Below are positions 1 through 7,370 of a stretch of DNA of 64,000 nucleotides, in pieces. The notes beneath the pieces were generated by a model that was not told the origin of the DNA, did no database searches, and saw only the letters and a program-made list of their open reading frames with translations. How positions within the stretch are numbered: the first letter of the stretch is position 1; every line of letters starts with the position of its first letter. This DNA comes from WLMZ01 sp031367435 (GTDB lineage: Bacteria; Actinomycetota; Acidimicrobiia; Acidimicrobiales; Ilumatobacteraceae), in assembly GCA_031367435.1 (NCBI GenBank), contig JANLPV010000048.1, positions 121,621 through 185,620 on the forward strand. Reading direction: 5' to 3'. A program made the translations under genes and the position numbers.

Positions 1-2
1 AG

Positions 3-1709
3 ATGGAAGGCACCGAAGTCATGTTCGGCCTTCCGGGCGGCTGCATTCTGCCCGCCTACGATCCACTCCTCGACAGCAGTATTCGCCACATCCTCGTGCG
101 TCACGAGCAGGGCGCTGGCCATATGGCCGAAGGTTACGCACACGTCACCGGCCGGCCCGGCGTTGCGATGGTCACCAGCGGACCAGCAGCCACGAACATG
201 GTCACGCCGTTGTGCGATGCGTACATGGACTCGATTCCGATGGTGTGTATCACCGGTCAGGTGTCCACCTCGGCCATCGGCACCGATGCCTTCCAGGAGT
301 GCGACACGGTTGGCATCACACGTAGCGTCACCAAGCACAACGAGTTGGTGATGACCTCGCAGGATCTGCCGATGGCAGTTCGTCAGGCTTTTCACATTGC
401 CACCACTGGCCGGCCAGGGCCGACGCTGATCGATGTCCCCAAAGACGTGCTGCAGAACTCGATGGAGTGGTATTGGCCAACCGATGAGGAAGTCGTCGCA
501 AGCCTTCCCGGCTACCGCCCGACGATGAAGGGCCATCCGCGGATGGTGAAGGAAGCGGCCAAGCTCATCCTCGAATCGCAACGCCCGATCCTGTATGTGG
601 GTGGAGGCGTGCTCAAGGCCCGCGCTGCTGAGGTGCTTCGCGAGTTGGCTGAGCTCACCAATATCCATGTCGTCACCACGCTCATGGCCCGCGGTGCGTT
701 CCCCGACAGCCACCCGCTCTGTCTCGGCATGCCTGGCATGCACGGCACCGCGTCAGCCACGACTGCAATGCAGCAAAGCGATTTGCTTATCGCGCTCGGC
801 GCGCGTTTCGACGACCGCATCACAGGCAAGGTGAGCGAGTTCGCGCAGCAGGCCAAGATCATCCATGTTGATATCGATCCTGCCGAGCAAGGCAAGGTTC
901 GTCGTCCCGATGTGCCAATCGTGGGCGACTGCCGTCTGGTGATCGAGGAGATGGTCAAAGCGATCCGTGATCTGTTGGCCAACGGCACGCCGCAGGCCGA
1001 CACCAGCGTGTGGAAGAGTCGCATCAGCGGCTGGCGCGAGCAGTTCCCGTTGTCGTACGAACCGAGCGAACCGGGCGAGGCGCTCAAACCGCAGTTCTGT
1101 CTCGAGGCGCTGCGCGACAGTGCCCCCGAAGACACCATCCTCGTCAGCGGCGTTGGTCAGCATCAGATGTGGTCGTCGCAATATTGGCGCTTCGAGAAGC
1201 CGTACACCTGGGTGAACTCGGGTGGTCTCGGCACGATGGGTTTCAGCGTGCCTGCGGCAATCGGCGCAAAGGTTGGCCGACCCGAGGCCACAGTGTGGGC
1301 CATCGATGGCGATGGTTGCTTCCAGATGACTGCTCAAGAACTGGTCACCGCAAGCACCGAGCGCATCCCGATCAAGGTCGCCATTCTCAACAACAGCTAC
1401 CTCGGTATGGTTCGTCAATGGCAGGAAATGTTCTATGAGGAGCGCTATAGCGAGGTCTACCTCTCGCCTGATACTCCCGACTTCGTGAAGTGGGCTGAGG
1501 CAATGGGTTGCGTCGGTATCCGCGTTGATTCACCAGAAGAGGTGCAACCTGCGATCGACAAAGCCAACAGCATCGATGATCGACCAGTCGTGGTCGACTT
1601 CCGTGTGGCCGCGTCGGAGAAAGTGTTCCCGATGGTGCCAGCAGGTTTCGGCAACGACGACCTGTTGCTTCCCCCTTCCCAGATGACCCGCAAGGAGTTC
1701 CTGCGATGA
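3..1709 (+). CDS. ilvB: Acetolactate synthase large subunit (5' partial)
   Basis: Catalytic, TPP-dependent subunit of acetohydroxyacid synthase, which condenses pyruvate with pyruvate or 2-ketobutyrate in valine, leucine and isoleucine synthesis. The visible 568 residues open directly on the VMFGLPGGCILPAYDPL block that normally lies about 15-20 residues inside the protein, so the true start is very probably upstream of the window. The catalytic glutamate region RHEQGAGHMAEGYA is near residue 35, and the C-terminal TPP/Mg motif GDGCFQMTAQEL...NNSYLGMV is intact near 1300-1400. The stop overlaps the ilvN start by 4 nt (ATGA), so the two subunits are probably translationally coupled. Family assignment is very secure; only the start is missing. 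Confidence 0.97.
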   Translation: MEGTEVMFGLPGGCILPAYDPLLDSSIRHILVRHEQGAGHMAEGYAHVTGRPGVAMVTSGPAATNMVTPLCDAYMDSIPMVCITGQVSTSAIGTDAFQECDTVGITRSVTKHNELVMTSQDLPMAVRQAFHIATTGRPGPTLIDVPKDVLQNSMEWYWPTDEEVVASLPGYRPTMKGHPRMVKEAAKLILESQRPILYVGGGVLKARAAEVLRELAELTNIHVVTTLMARGAFPDSHPLCLGMPGMHGTASATTAMQQSDLLIALGARFDDRITGKVSEFAQQAKIIHVDIDPAEQGKVRRPDVPIVGDCRLVIEEMVKAIRDLLANGTPQADTSVWKSRISGWREQFPLSYEPSEPGEALKPQFCLEALRDSAPEDTILVSGVGQHQMWSSQYWRFEKPYTWVNSGGLGTMGFSVPAAIGAKVGRPEATVWAIDGDGCFQMTAQELVTASTERIPIKVAILNNSYLGMVRQWQEMFYEERYSEVYLSPDTPDFVKWAEAMGCVGIRVDSPEEVQPAIDKANSIDDRPVVVDFRVAASEKVFPMVPAGFGNDDLLLPPSQMTRKEFLR

Positions 1710-2251
1710 GCGTTTCATCCACGACCAATCAACCCACGTATCACATCTTGAGCGTGCTGGTGCAGAACCGTCCGGGCGTGCTCGCTCGCGTTGCAGGCCT
1801 GTTTGCGCGTCGCGGGTACAATATCTTTTCGTTGGCGGTTGCCCCCACTGAAGACGAGGCGTTCAGTCGCATCACCGTGGTCGTCGATGTCGAATCCACC
1901 CCGCTCGAGCAGGTGGTGAAGCAGTTGTTCAAGCTGATTGAGGTCGTCAAGATCAGCGAACTCGATCCCCGTCGCAGCGTCGAACGCGAGTTGTTGCTTG
2001 CCACGGTGCGGGTGACGTCTGAAAATCGTGGCCAAGTGGTGGAGCTCACGAACATCTTCGAAGGCAAGATTCTTGCCGTCGGCGTCGAGGCAATCACGGT
2101 GAGCCTGGATGGCAATCCGGACAAACTCGACGATTTTGAAGAACTTCTGCGAGGCTATGGCATTGTGGAACTGCAGCGCACCGGTCGTGTGGCGTTGCCC
2201 AAATTGGATCGCGAAGCTCGGCTTCGCGCGGTGAAAGGGAAAACAGTCTGA
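1706..2251 (+). CDS. ilvN: Acetolactate synthase small (regulatory) subunit
   Basis: Regulatory subunit that binds the IlvB catalytic subunit and confers valine feedback control. The 181-residue length is usual for the family. An N-terminal ACT domain (about residues 10-85) begins with YHILSVLVQNRPGVLARVAG, typical of IlvN/IlvH; the C-terminal half is the second ACT-like regulatory domain. It overlaps ilvB by 4 nt, and its last stop base is the first base of the ilvC start (TGATG), so ilvBNC is one operon. Nothing unusual. Confidence 0.96.
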   Translation: MSVSSTTNQPTYHILSVLVQNRPGVLARVAGLFARRGYNIFSLAVAPTEDEAFSRITVVVDVESTPLEQVVKQLFKLIEVVKISELDPRRSVERELLLATVRVTSENRGQVVELTNIFEGKILAVGVEAITVSLDGNPDKLDDFEELLRGYGIVELQRTGRVALPKLDREARLRAVKGKTV

Positions 2252-3279
2252 TGGCAGCCAAGGTGTATTACGAGGCCGATGCGGATCCGTCGATCATTCG
2301 CAACCGCAAGGTGGCCATCATCGGCTACGGGTCGCAGGGTCACGCGCACGCGCTCAACCTCAAAGAGTCGGGCGTGCCCGTTGTGGTTGGTCTGCGTGAG
2401 GGTTCCAAGAGTCGGGCCAAGGCCGAGGCCGCTGGGCTCACGGTGAAGACTATTCCAGAAGCGGCGAAGTGGGCCGACGTGATCATGCTGACAATGCCTG
2501 ACACGGAGCAGAAGGAAACCTACGAGAACGAGATCAAGAAGTACCTCCGCAAGGGCAAGGCGCTTGCGTTTGCGCACGGCTTCAATATTCGCTTCAAGCG
2601 CATCCGTCCGTCGAAGCTCATCGACGTGATCATGATCGCCCCCAAGGGTCCAGGTCACCTCGTGCGTCGCACGTATACCGAAGGTGGCGGCGTCCCGGCG
2701 ATCATCGCTGTGCATCAGGATGCGTCGGGTCAGGCGCATGAGCTCGCGTTGTCGTATGCCGATGCAATTGGCGCGGCGCGCGCTGGCGTCATCGAGACCA
2801 CCTTCACCGAGGAGACCGAGACCGATCTGTTCGGCGAGCAAGCCGTGTTGTGCGGCGGCGTGACCTCGTTGGTGCAGGCCGGCTTCGAGACGTTGGTCGA
2901 GGCTGGCTATCAGCCCGAGATGGCCTACTTCGAGTGCCTGCACGAGGTGAAGCTCATCGTCGACCTGATGTACGAAGAGGGCATCGCCGGTATGCGTTAC
3001 AGCATCTCCGACACGGCCGAGTACGGCGATGTCACGCGCGGCCCTCGCGTAGTGAACGCCAAGACCAAGCTCGAGATGAAGAAGATTCTCAAAGAGATCC
3101 AGAGCGGCAAGTTCGCCAAGGAATGGATCGCCGAGAGCGAAAGTGGCCGCGCCAAGTTCAACGAACTTCGTGCCGCCGGCGCAGCGCACCCCATCGAAAA
3201 GGTCGGTGCCGAGCTACGTGCGATGATGCCGTTCCTCGGTGCCGGTAAGCAGAAGGTGGCCGACGTCTCCGGAGGCTGA
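2251..3279 (+). CDS. ilvC: Ketol-acid reductoisomerase, class I
   Basis: NADPH-dependent isomeroreductase converting acetolactate/acetohydroxybutyrate to the dihydroxy acids, the step after IlvBN. The 342-residue length matches short class I enzymes. The Rossmann motif GYGSQGHAHALNL begins near residue 25, followed by the cofactor loop VGLREGSKSRAKAE. The Mg-binding acidic residues are in ETDLFGEQAVLCGG (about 190-195) and ECLHEVKLIVDLMYEEG (about 228-245). Its start overlaps the ilvN stop by one base. No ilvD or leu genes follow; a repeat-rich spacer begins directly after the stop. Confidence 0.97.
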   Translation: MAAKVYYEADADPSIIRNRKVAIIGYGSQGHAHALNLKESGVPVVVGLREGSKSRAKAEAAGLTVKTIPEAAKWADVIMLTMPDTEQKETYENEIKKYLRKGKALAFAHGFNIRFKRIRPSKLIDVIMIAPKGPGHLVRRTYTEGGGVPAIIAVHQDASGQAHELALSYADAIGAARAGVIETTFTEETETDLFGEQAVLCGGVTSLVQAGFETLVEAGYQPEMAYFECLHEVKLIVDLMYEEGIAGMRYSISDTAEYGDVTRGPRVVNAKTKLEMKKILKEIQSGKFAKEWIAESESGRAKFNELRAAGAAHPIEKVGAELRAMMPFLGAGKQKVADVSGG

Positions 3280-3288
3280 TGCCATCGA

Positions 3289-3353
3289 GTGTTCCGGCGC
3301 AGCGTTCCATCGGAGTGTTCCGGCGCAGTGTTCCGTCGCAGTGTTCCATCGGA
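3289..3353. repeat. 13-bp tandem repeat, five copies, after ilvC
   Basis: Five contiguous 13-bp units with consensus GTGTTCCRKCGSA (3289-3301, 3302-3314, 3315-3327, 3328-3340, 3341-3353). Copies alternate between GGCGCA and ATCGGA endings, so the array may be a higher-order duplication. It starts 10 nt after the ilvC stop. No reading frame with coding character is seen in it. Confidence 0.9.
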
Positions 3354-3364
3354 GTGGATTCTGT

Positions 3365-3412
3365 AACTGGCAGTTGAGTTGCGTCCCTAAAGGCGCAAAT
3401 CAACTGCCAGTT
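3365..3412. repeat. Long inverted repeat / stem-loop downstream of ilvC
   Basis: AACTGGCAGTTGA (3365-3377) pairs perfectly with TCAACTGCCAGTT (3400-3412). Inside it, past one mismatched pair, TTGCG (3379-3383) pairs with CGCAA (3394-3398), leaving a loop of about 10 nt: a stem of 13 + 5 bp. No T-run follows, so it is not a textbook intrinsic terminator. It could still end or protect the ilvBNC transcript, or be a REP/MITE-like palindrome. Confidence 0.8.
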
Positions 3413-3439
3413 GCGCGTCCGGTAGTAGGTTCGGCGCAT

Positions 3440-3509
3440 GGTGTGCGCGAGCTGGTGTGCGCGAGCGGGTGTTCGCGAGCGGGTGTTCGCCAGCGGGTGT
3501 TCGCCAGCG
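3440..3509. repeat. 14-bp tandem repeat, five copies, before a lipoprotein gene
   Basis: Five contiguous 14-bp units, consensus GGTGTKCGCSAGCG (3440-3453, 3454-3467, 3468-3481, 3482-3495, 3496-3509), with substitutions accumulating stepwise along the array. A 12-bp near-duplication CTCACCCAATST x2 follows at about 3517-3540. Together with the 13-bp array and the stem-loop, it fills the whole 275-bp gap between ilvC and the next gene. Confidence 0.9.
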
Positions 3510-3554
3510 CAAATCTCTCACCCAATGTCTCACCCAATCTCTAGGGGAATCAAC

Positions 3555-4130
3555 GTGAATCGCTGTGTTGCTGGTGCTGTGTTCGTAGCCGCTCCGTTGG
3601 GCACCGCATGTAGTAGTTCATCGTCGAAGACAAACGGCTCCGGCGGCGCAGGTGGATCCAACCCCGCACCTGCCGAGCCGACGGGTTCGGCAGCTGGAGT
3701 GACCGCGGCTCCCATCGGTACTGGGGTGCAGTTCGGCGGCGATGTCTGCAGTGCGCTCACCAAGGCCGATATCGAGGGTGCCACCTACAGCCAGGGCACA
3801 GCCACCTTTGCCAACACCGAGACGGTGACCGACTCAGCTTCTGGCAAAACGGTGGAGTGTCACTACCTCGCTACGTTCAACGGTGGACCGAGTGTGATCG
3901 CTGCGGTCGTGAGCCTGCTCGACCCGAGTGCCTACGACAATCGCAACGCCGCGTCGATCGTCGCGCCGCCCACAGCACAGAGTGGGATCGGCAGGGAGGC
4001 GTTCATCGTGCAGCCGGGCCCCGGCTCGGTTGAGGTGTGGATCAAGGGCACGAACGGGTATTTCAAAGTGCTGGCACAGCCGCAGGACACCGCGGTGGCA
4101 CTCGCCGGCGTGGCTGCCGCTCGCGACTAG
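3555..4130 (+). CDS. Putative secreted lipoprotein, DUF3558-like
   Basis: A 191-residue protein from the GTG at 3555, chosen because AGGGGA (3543-3548) sits at ribosome-binding distance and the product then begins with a short hydrophobic signal ending LGTAC-SSSSSK. The lipobox is slightly irregular: Leu is at -4 rather than -3. After a Gly/Ser/Pro/Thr-rich linker (about 25-55) comes a domain opening DVCSALTKADIEGATY, reminiscent of the DUF3558-type start CxxLTxxDV, with a second cysteine in VECHYLATF. The lipoprotein near 30.8 kb has the same layout. Function unknown. Confidence 0.7.
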   Translation: MNRCVAGAVFVAAPLGTACSSSSSKTNGSGGAGGSNPAPAEPTGSAAGVTAAPIGTGVQFGGDVCSALTKADIEGATYSQGTATFANTETVTDSASGKTVECHYLATFNGGPSVIAAVVSLLDPSAYDNRNAASIVAPPTAQSGIGREAFIVQPGPGSVEVWIKGTNGYFKVLAQPQDTAVALAGVAAARD

Positions 4131-4260
4131 GACACGAAGGACGAGGGCCGCTTTGCACCTGCGACAGGAGGGGGCTAGGGCCGCTTTACACCCATCACGT
4201 CGTGGCAGTTCGGCGCGGCACATTTCGTTCTTCGTGGTTTCGACGACGTAGGTTCTCTGG

Positions 4261-4353
4261 CAGGTATTGATACCAGCAAGAATTGATACCAGCAAGAATT
4301 GCTACCAGCAGGTATTGCTAGCAGCAGGTATTGCTAGCAGCAAGAATTGCTAC
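4261..4353. repeat. 16-bp tandem repeat array before the amidohydrolase cassette
   Basis: One partial unit (4261-4273) and five full 16-bp units (4274-4289, 4290-4305, 4306-4321, 4322-4337, 4338-4353), consensus CAGCARGWATTGMTAS. Units with the AAGAATTGCT core are themselves small palindromes (AGCAA-GAA-TTGCT). The array ends 29 nt before the first cassette start, so it could be a cluster of operator sites or simply a minisatellite. Confidence 0.9.
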
Positions 4354-4382
4354 AGCGAGGTCGACGATGGGTTGGGGGTTCT

Positions 4383-5615
4383 ATGGCTGGTGATGACCGC
4401 TACACCGTGATTTCGGCTGATTGCCATGGTGGGGGCGCATTGCTCGACTATCGGCCGTATCTCGAACGTCGGTATCACGACGAGTTCGATGCCTGGGCCG
4501 CATCGTATGAGATCACATACGAGGACCTGCTCGGTGATCTTGGCAAACGCAACTGGGACTCCGACCGACGCATGGCTGATATGGAAGCCGATGGGGTCGT
4601 GGCCGAGGTGATCTATCCCAACACCGTGCCGCCGTTTTACCCTCGCTCGTCGCTCACCTTTCAACCCCCAGCCGTCGACGCCGCGGACGTGGCTCGTCGT
4701 TGGGCAGGCCTGCAGGCGCATAACCGATGGCTCGCCGACTTCTGTGCGCTCGCACCCGGTCGGCGTGCCGGCATTGCCCAGATTCTGTTGCACGACATCG
4801 ATGCTGCGGTGGCCGAGGTGCATTGGGCCAAGGAACACGGACTCACCGGTGGGGTGTTGTTGCCGGGTGTGCCACCGAACTGCGGGTTGCCCGAGCTGTA
4901 TGACGGCGAGTACTTCGAGCCGCTGTGGCAAGCGTGCGAAGAGTTGGGTATGCCAGTGAATCACCACGGTGGCAGCGCTAGTCCAACAATGACGGATGCG
5001 GTTGAGTCGCCCGTGATCTTCCTGCTTGAGATCACCTGGTTCTCGCATCGTGCGCTCACGCACCTCATGGTGAGCGGCGCGCTCGAACGTCATCCCGAGA
5101 TGCAACTTGTGTTTACCGAGCAAGGCACTGCCTGGATTCCCGACGAACTCGCCCGTCTCGACTATTTCTTCCATCGCATGCGTACTGCGGTGGGCTCGCA
5201 AGAGCACCTGTGGGGCCAGCCGGTGATGGAGAAGTTGTCGCTCACTCCCAGCGAGTACTTCGCGCGTCAGTGCAATGTCGGCGCAAGTTTCATCCGCCCG
5301 GCTGAGGTTCCGCTGCGGCACACCGTGGGCCTCGACAAGATCATGTGGGGCAGCGATTATCCGCACAAAGAAGCGAGCACGCCGTACACGCCCGAAGTGT
5401 TGCGCGCCGAGTTCGCGGGCGTACCACACCACGAAGTTGCGATGATGCTCGGCGGGAACGCAGCGCGTGTCTATGGCTTCGATCTCGCCGCGTTGGCACC
5501 GATCGCGCAGCGTGTGGGGCCACGTATCAGCGACATCGACGTGCCCTTGCGGCCGGGAGACGTGCCGCTCGTGGCCGAGAAGTGTCCTGCGCTGGTGGGC
5601 TTCGGGGCGCGCTAG
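4383..5615 (+). CDS. Amidohydrolase family protein (COG2159, ACMSD-like)
   Basis: A 410-residue metal-dependent hydrolase or decarboxylase of the amidohydrolase-2 family (TIM barrel). Visible motifs are the first strand ISADCHGG (a DxH variant of the usual HxH), PVNHHGG in the middle (metal-binding His), FTEQGTAWIP, and the catalytic Asp in MWGSDYPHKEAS. The ATG at 4383 is used because upstream in-frame codons run into the 16-bp repeat array; ribosome binding is weak (GGGGG about 8 nt upstream). It is the first gene of a four-gene cassette with an ADC-fold protein, an SDR and a second COG2159 enzyme. Relatives include 2-amino-3-carboxymuconate-semialdehyde and gamma-resorcylate decarboxylases; the substrate here is unknown. 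Confidence 0.85.
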   Translation: MAGDDRYTVISADCHGGGALLDYRPYLERRYHDEFDAWAASYEITYEDLLGDLGKRNWDSDRRMADMEADGVVAEVIYPNTVPPFYPRSSLTFQPPAVDAADVARRWAGLQAHNRWLADFCALAPGRRAGIAQILLHDIDAAVAEVHWAKEHGLTGGVLLPGVPPNCGLPELYDGEYFEPLWQACEELGMPVNHHGGSASPTMTDAVESPVIFLLEITWFSHRALTHLMVSGALERHPEMQLVFTEQGTAWIPDELARLDYFFHRMRTAVGSQEHLWGQPVMEKLSLTPSEYFARQCNVGASFIRPAEVPLRHTVGLDKIMWGSDYPHKEASTPYTPEVLRAEFAGVPHHEVAMMLGGNAARVYGFDLAALAPIAQRVGPRISDIDVPLRPGDVPLVAEKCPALVGFGAR

Positions 5616-5655
5616 CTCGTTCAAATACTGGAAACCAACACTGGGGGAATTCACA

Positions 5656-6441
5656 ATGGGGAACATTCGCTATGGAGCTCGATCCATCGATCAACTGCGT
5701 AACCGTGAGCTTGAGGCAACGTCGGTCGACACCTGGGCCACCACGCTCACCGCTGTGTACGAGACCGATCCAGACGCTATTGCCGCGGTACTGCCGCGCC
5801 CGCTCACTCCGAGCAGCGAACCGCTGGTGCGAGTGACGTTCGCGACGGTCGACATCGGCCACGGTCGACCCCCGTTCGGGGCAGGCACCTTCTCGGTCGA
5901 GGCCATGCACGGCAAGATGCTCGGCGGCTATCCACTCGTAATGCCGATGACCACCGAGCAGGCCGTCGTGGGCGGTCGCGAGACCTTCGGTGAGCCGAAG
6001 AAGCTCGCCGACGTCACCCTGCTCCGCGAGGGCGACAATGTCCGCGGGTGGTTCGAACGCATGGGCGTGCGGTTTGTGGAGATCAACGGTCGGATTACCG
6101 GCGAGGCACCCATCACCCCCGATCGCCGGCGGAGCGACTTCTACTTCAAGTTCCTGCTCGATCCGCTGGGCAAAGGTTTCGACACCGATCCAGCGCTCGT
6201 GTATTGCCACCGTGACGAAAAGACTCGTGCCGTGTGGACCGTGGATGGCGACGTCGTGTTGCGCGAGTCGAAGTTCGATCCGGTGGCCGACCTGCCGGTG
6301 CGTTCGTTGCGCTTCATCGAGTTCGCCGAGCGGTCGAGCAAGCAGCACGGCGAGATCATCACCAAGGTTCCCGGCGAGTGGATTCAACCGTTTGTGCATC
6401 AGCGCTACGACGATCTCTCGGTCACTGGGGCCGCCGACTGA
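5656..6441 (+). CDS. Acetoacetate decarboxylase-fold protein
   Basis: A 261-residue member of the acetoacetate decarboxylase (ADC) superfamily. The ATG at 5656 follows GGGGGA (5643-5648) at good spacing. The Schiff-base motif GEPKKLAD puts tandem lysines at residues 115-116, the positions of the catalytic pair in clostridial ADC. EPLVRV and FVEINGRITGEAP are also family-like. By ungapped comparison from memory, the active-site glutamates of true ADCs (61 and 76) are Thr and Ala/Gly here, so acetoacetate decarboxylation is doubtful; some superfamily members act as aldolase-dehydratases instead. Its stop overlaps the following SDR start by one base. Confidence 0.82.
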   Translation: MGNIRYGARSIDQLRNRELEATSVDTWATTLTAVYETDPDAIAAVLPRPLTPSSEPLVRVTFATVDIGHGRPPFGAGTFSVEAMHGKMLGGYPLVMPMTTEQAVVGGRETFGEPKKLADVTLLREGDNVRGWFERMGVRFVEINGRITGEAPITPDRRRSDFYFKFLLDPLGKGFDTDPALVYCHRDEKTRAVWTVDGDVVLRESKFDPVADLPVRSLRFIEFAERSSKQHGEIITKVPGEWIQPFVHQRYDDLSVTGAAD

Positions 6442-7322
6442 TGCGCGAGCTGAACGGTCGAGTTGCTGTGGTGACCGGTGGCGGCGGTGGACTTGGTCGG
6501 GCGATGGGCGAACGCTTTGCGCGTGCAGGCATGAAGGTGGTGCTTGCCGATGTGCAGGCCGAACCGCTCGGGCGCGCCGTCGCCGAGTGCCGCGACGCCG
6601 GGCTCGACATCATTGGTGTGCCCACCGATGTCACCAACTACGCGTCCGTGGAGGCTCTTCGCGACGCGACGCTGGCCGCATTCGGAGCAGTACATGTCGT
6701 GTGCAGCAACGCCGGCATCGGTGCCGGCGCCGAGGGCAAGATGTGGGAGCACGAGCTCAACGACTGGAAGTGGGCGATCGGCGTGAACGTGATGGGTGTC
6801 GTGCATGGCATCAACGCGTTCGTTCCGGTGATGCTCGAACAGAACGACGAAGGCCACATTGTCAACACCTCCTCGGGTAATGGCGGTGTCTCGCCGCTTC
6901 CGAGCACGCCCCAATACGCGGCCACCAAAGCTGCCGTGGTCACCATCACCGAATGTCTCTATGGCCAGCTGCAAGAGGTCGGCGCGAAGGTGAGCGCGTC
7001 CGTGCTTTTCCCCGGTCCGCATATTCTGCGCACCGGCCTGTTCGAGTCGTGGCGTAGCCGCACCGACGAGTTCGCCAAGGAGCGTCCACGCAAGACGCCC
7101 TACACAACGGTCGAGGCGCTCGAAGCGCAAATGAAGGCGGCGGGAGTCACCATTGCCTATACCCCTGTCGAGGAGGTTGCCGAGCGCGTGCTCGCAGGGC
7201 TTCTCAACAACGACTTTTGGATCCATCCGCAAAGTGACCGGGGTGATGCGCAGCTCCTGGCGCGCACCGACTCGATGTTGCATCGCACCAATCCCAGCTA
7301 TCTCCGCGCCGTGCCGGGCTGA
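6441..7322 (+). CDS. Short-chain dehydrogenase/reductase
   Basis: A 293-residue classical SDR starting at the ATG that overlaps the ADC-like stop (TGATG). The NAD(P)-binding glycine motif TGGGGGLGRA is near residues 12-21, and D in VVLADVQ suggests NAD preference. NAG is in CSNAGIG, and the catalytic Ser and YxxxK are present (NTSSGNGG...YAATKAAVV). The C-terminal region is longer than in FabG-type enzymes. Within this cassette it probably oxidises or reduces an alcohol/ketone intermediate made by the hydrolases; the substrate cannot be read from sequence. Confidence 0.87.
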   Translation: MRELNGRVAVVTGGGGGLGRAMGERFARAGMKVVLADVQAEPLGRAVAECRDAGLDIIGVPTDVTNYASVEALRDATLAAFGAVHVVCSNAGIGAGAEGKMWEHELNDWKWAIGVNVMGVVHGINAFVPVMLEQNDEGHIVNTSSGNGGVSPLPSTPQYAATKAAVVTITECLYGQLQEVGAKVSASVLFPGPHILRTGLFESWRSRTDEFAKERPRKTPYTTVEALEAQMKAAGVTIAYTPVEEVAERVLAGLLNNDFWIHPQSDRGDAQLLARTDSMLHRTNPSYLRAVPG

Positions 7323-7326
7323 GCCC

Positions 7327-7362
7327 CACTACTGCACCCACTACTGCACTCACTACTGAAAG
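7327..7362. repeat. 12-bp tandem repeat, three copies
   Basis: Three 12-bp units of CACTACTGCACY (7327-7338, 7339-7350, 7351-7362, the last ending GAAAG). The array begins 5 nt after the SDR stop. Its final degenerate unit supplies the purine-rich GAAAGAAAG that serves as ribosome-binding region for the next amidohydrolase. Confidence 0.85.
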
Positions 7363-7370
7363 AAAGCGTC

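Noticed and set aside
3289..4353. CRISPR array
   Set aside because: The repeats are 12-16 bp, directly contiguous and without unique spacers; no cas genes are nearby.
4350..5666. A 438-codon open frame on the minus strand opposite the first amidohydrolase
   Set aside because: It is the mirror of a well-supported gene in high-GC DNA; its translation has no recognisable domain and no ribosome-binding site. The same holds for the long antisense frames at 2155-3189, 5527-6399 and 6405-7283.
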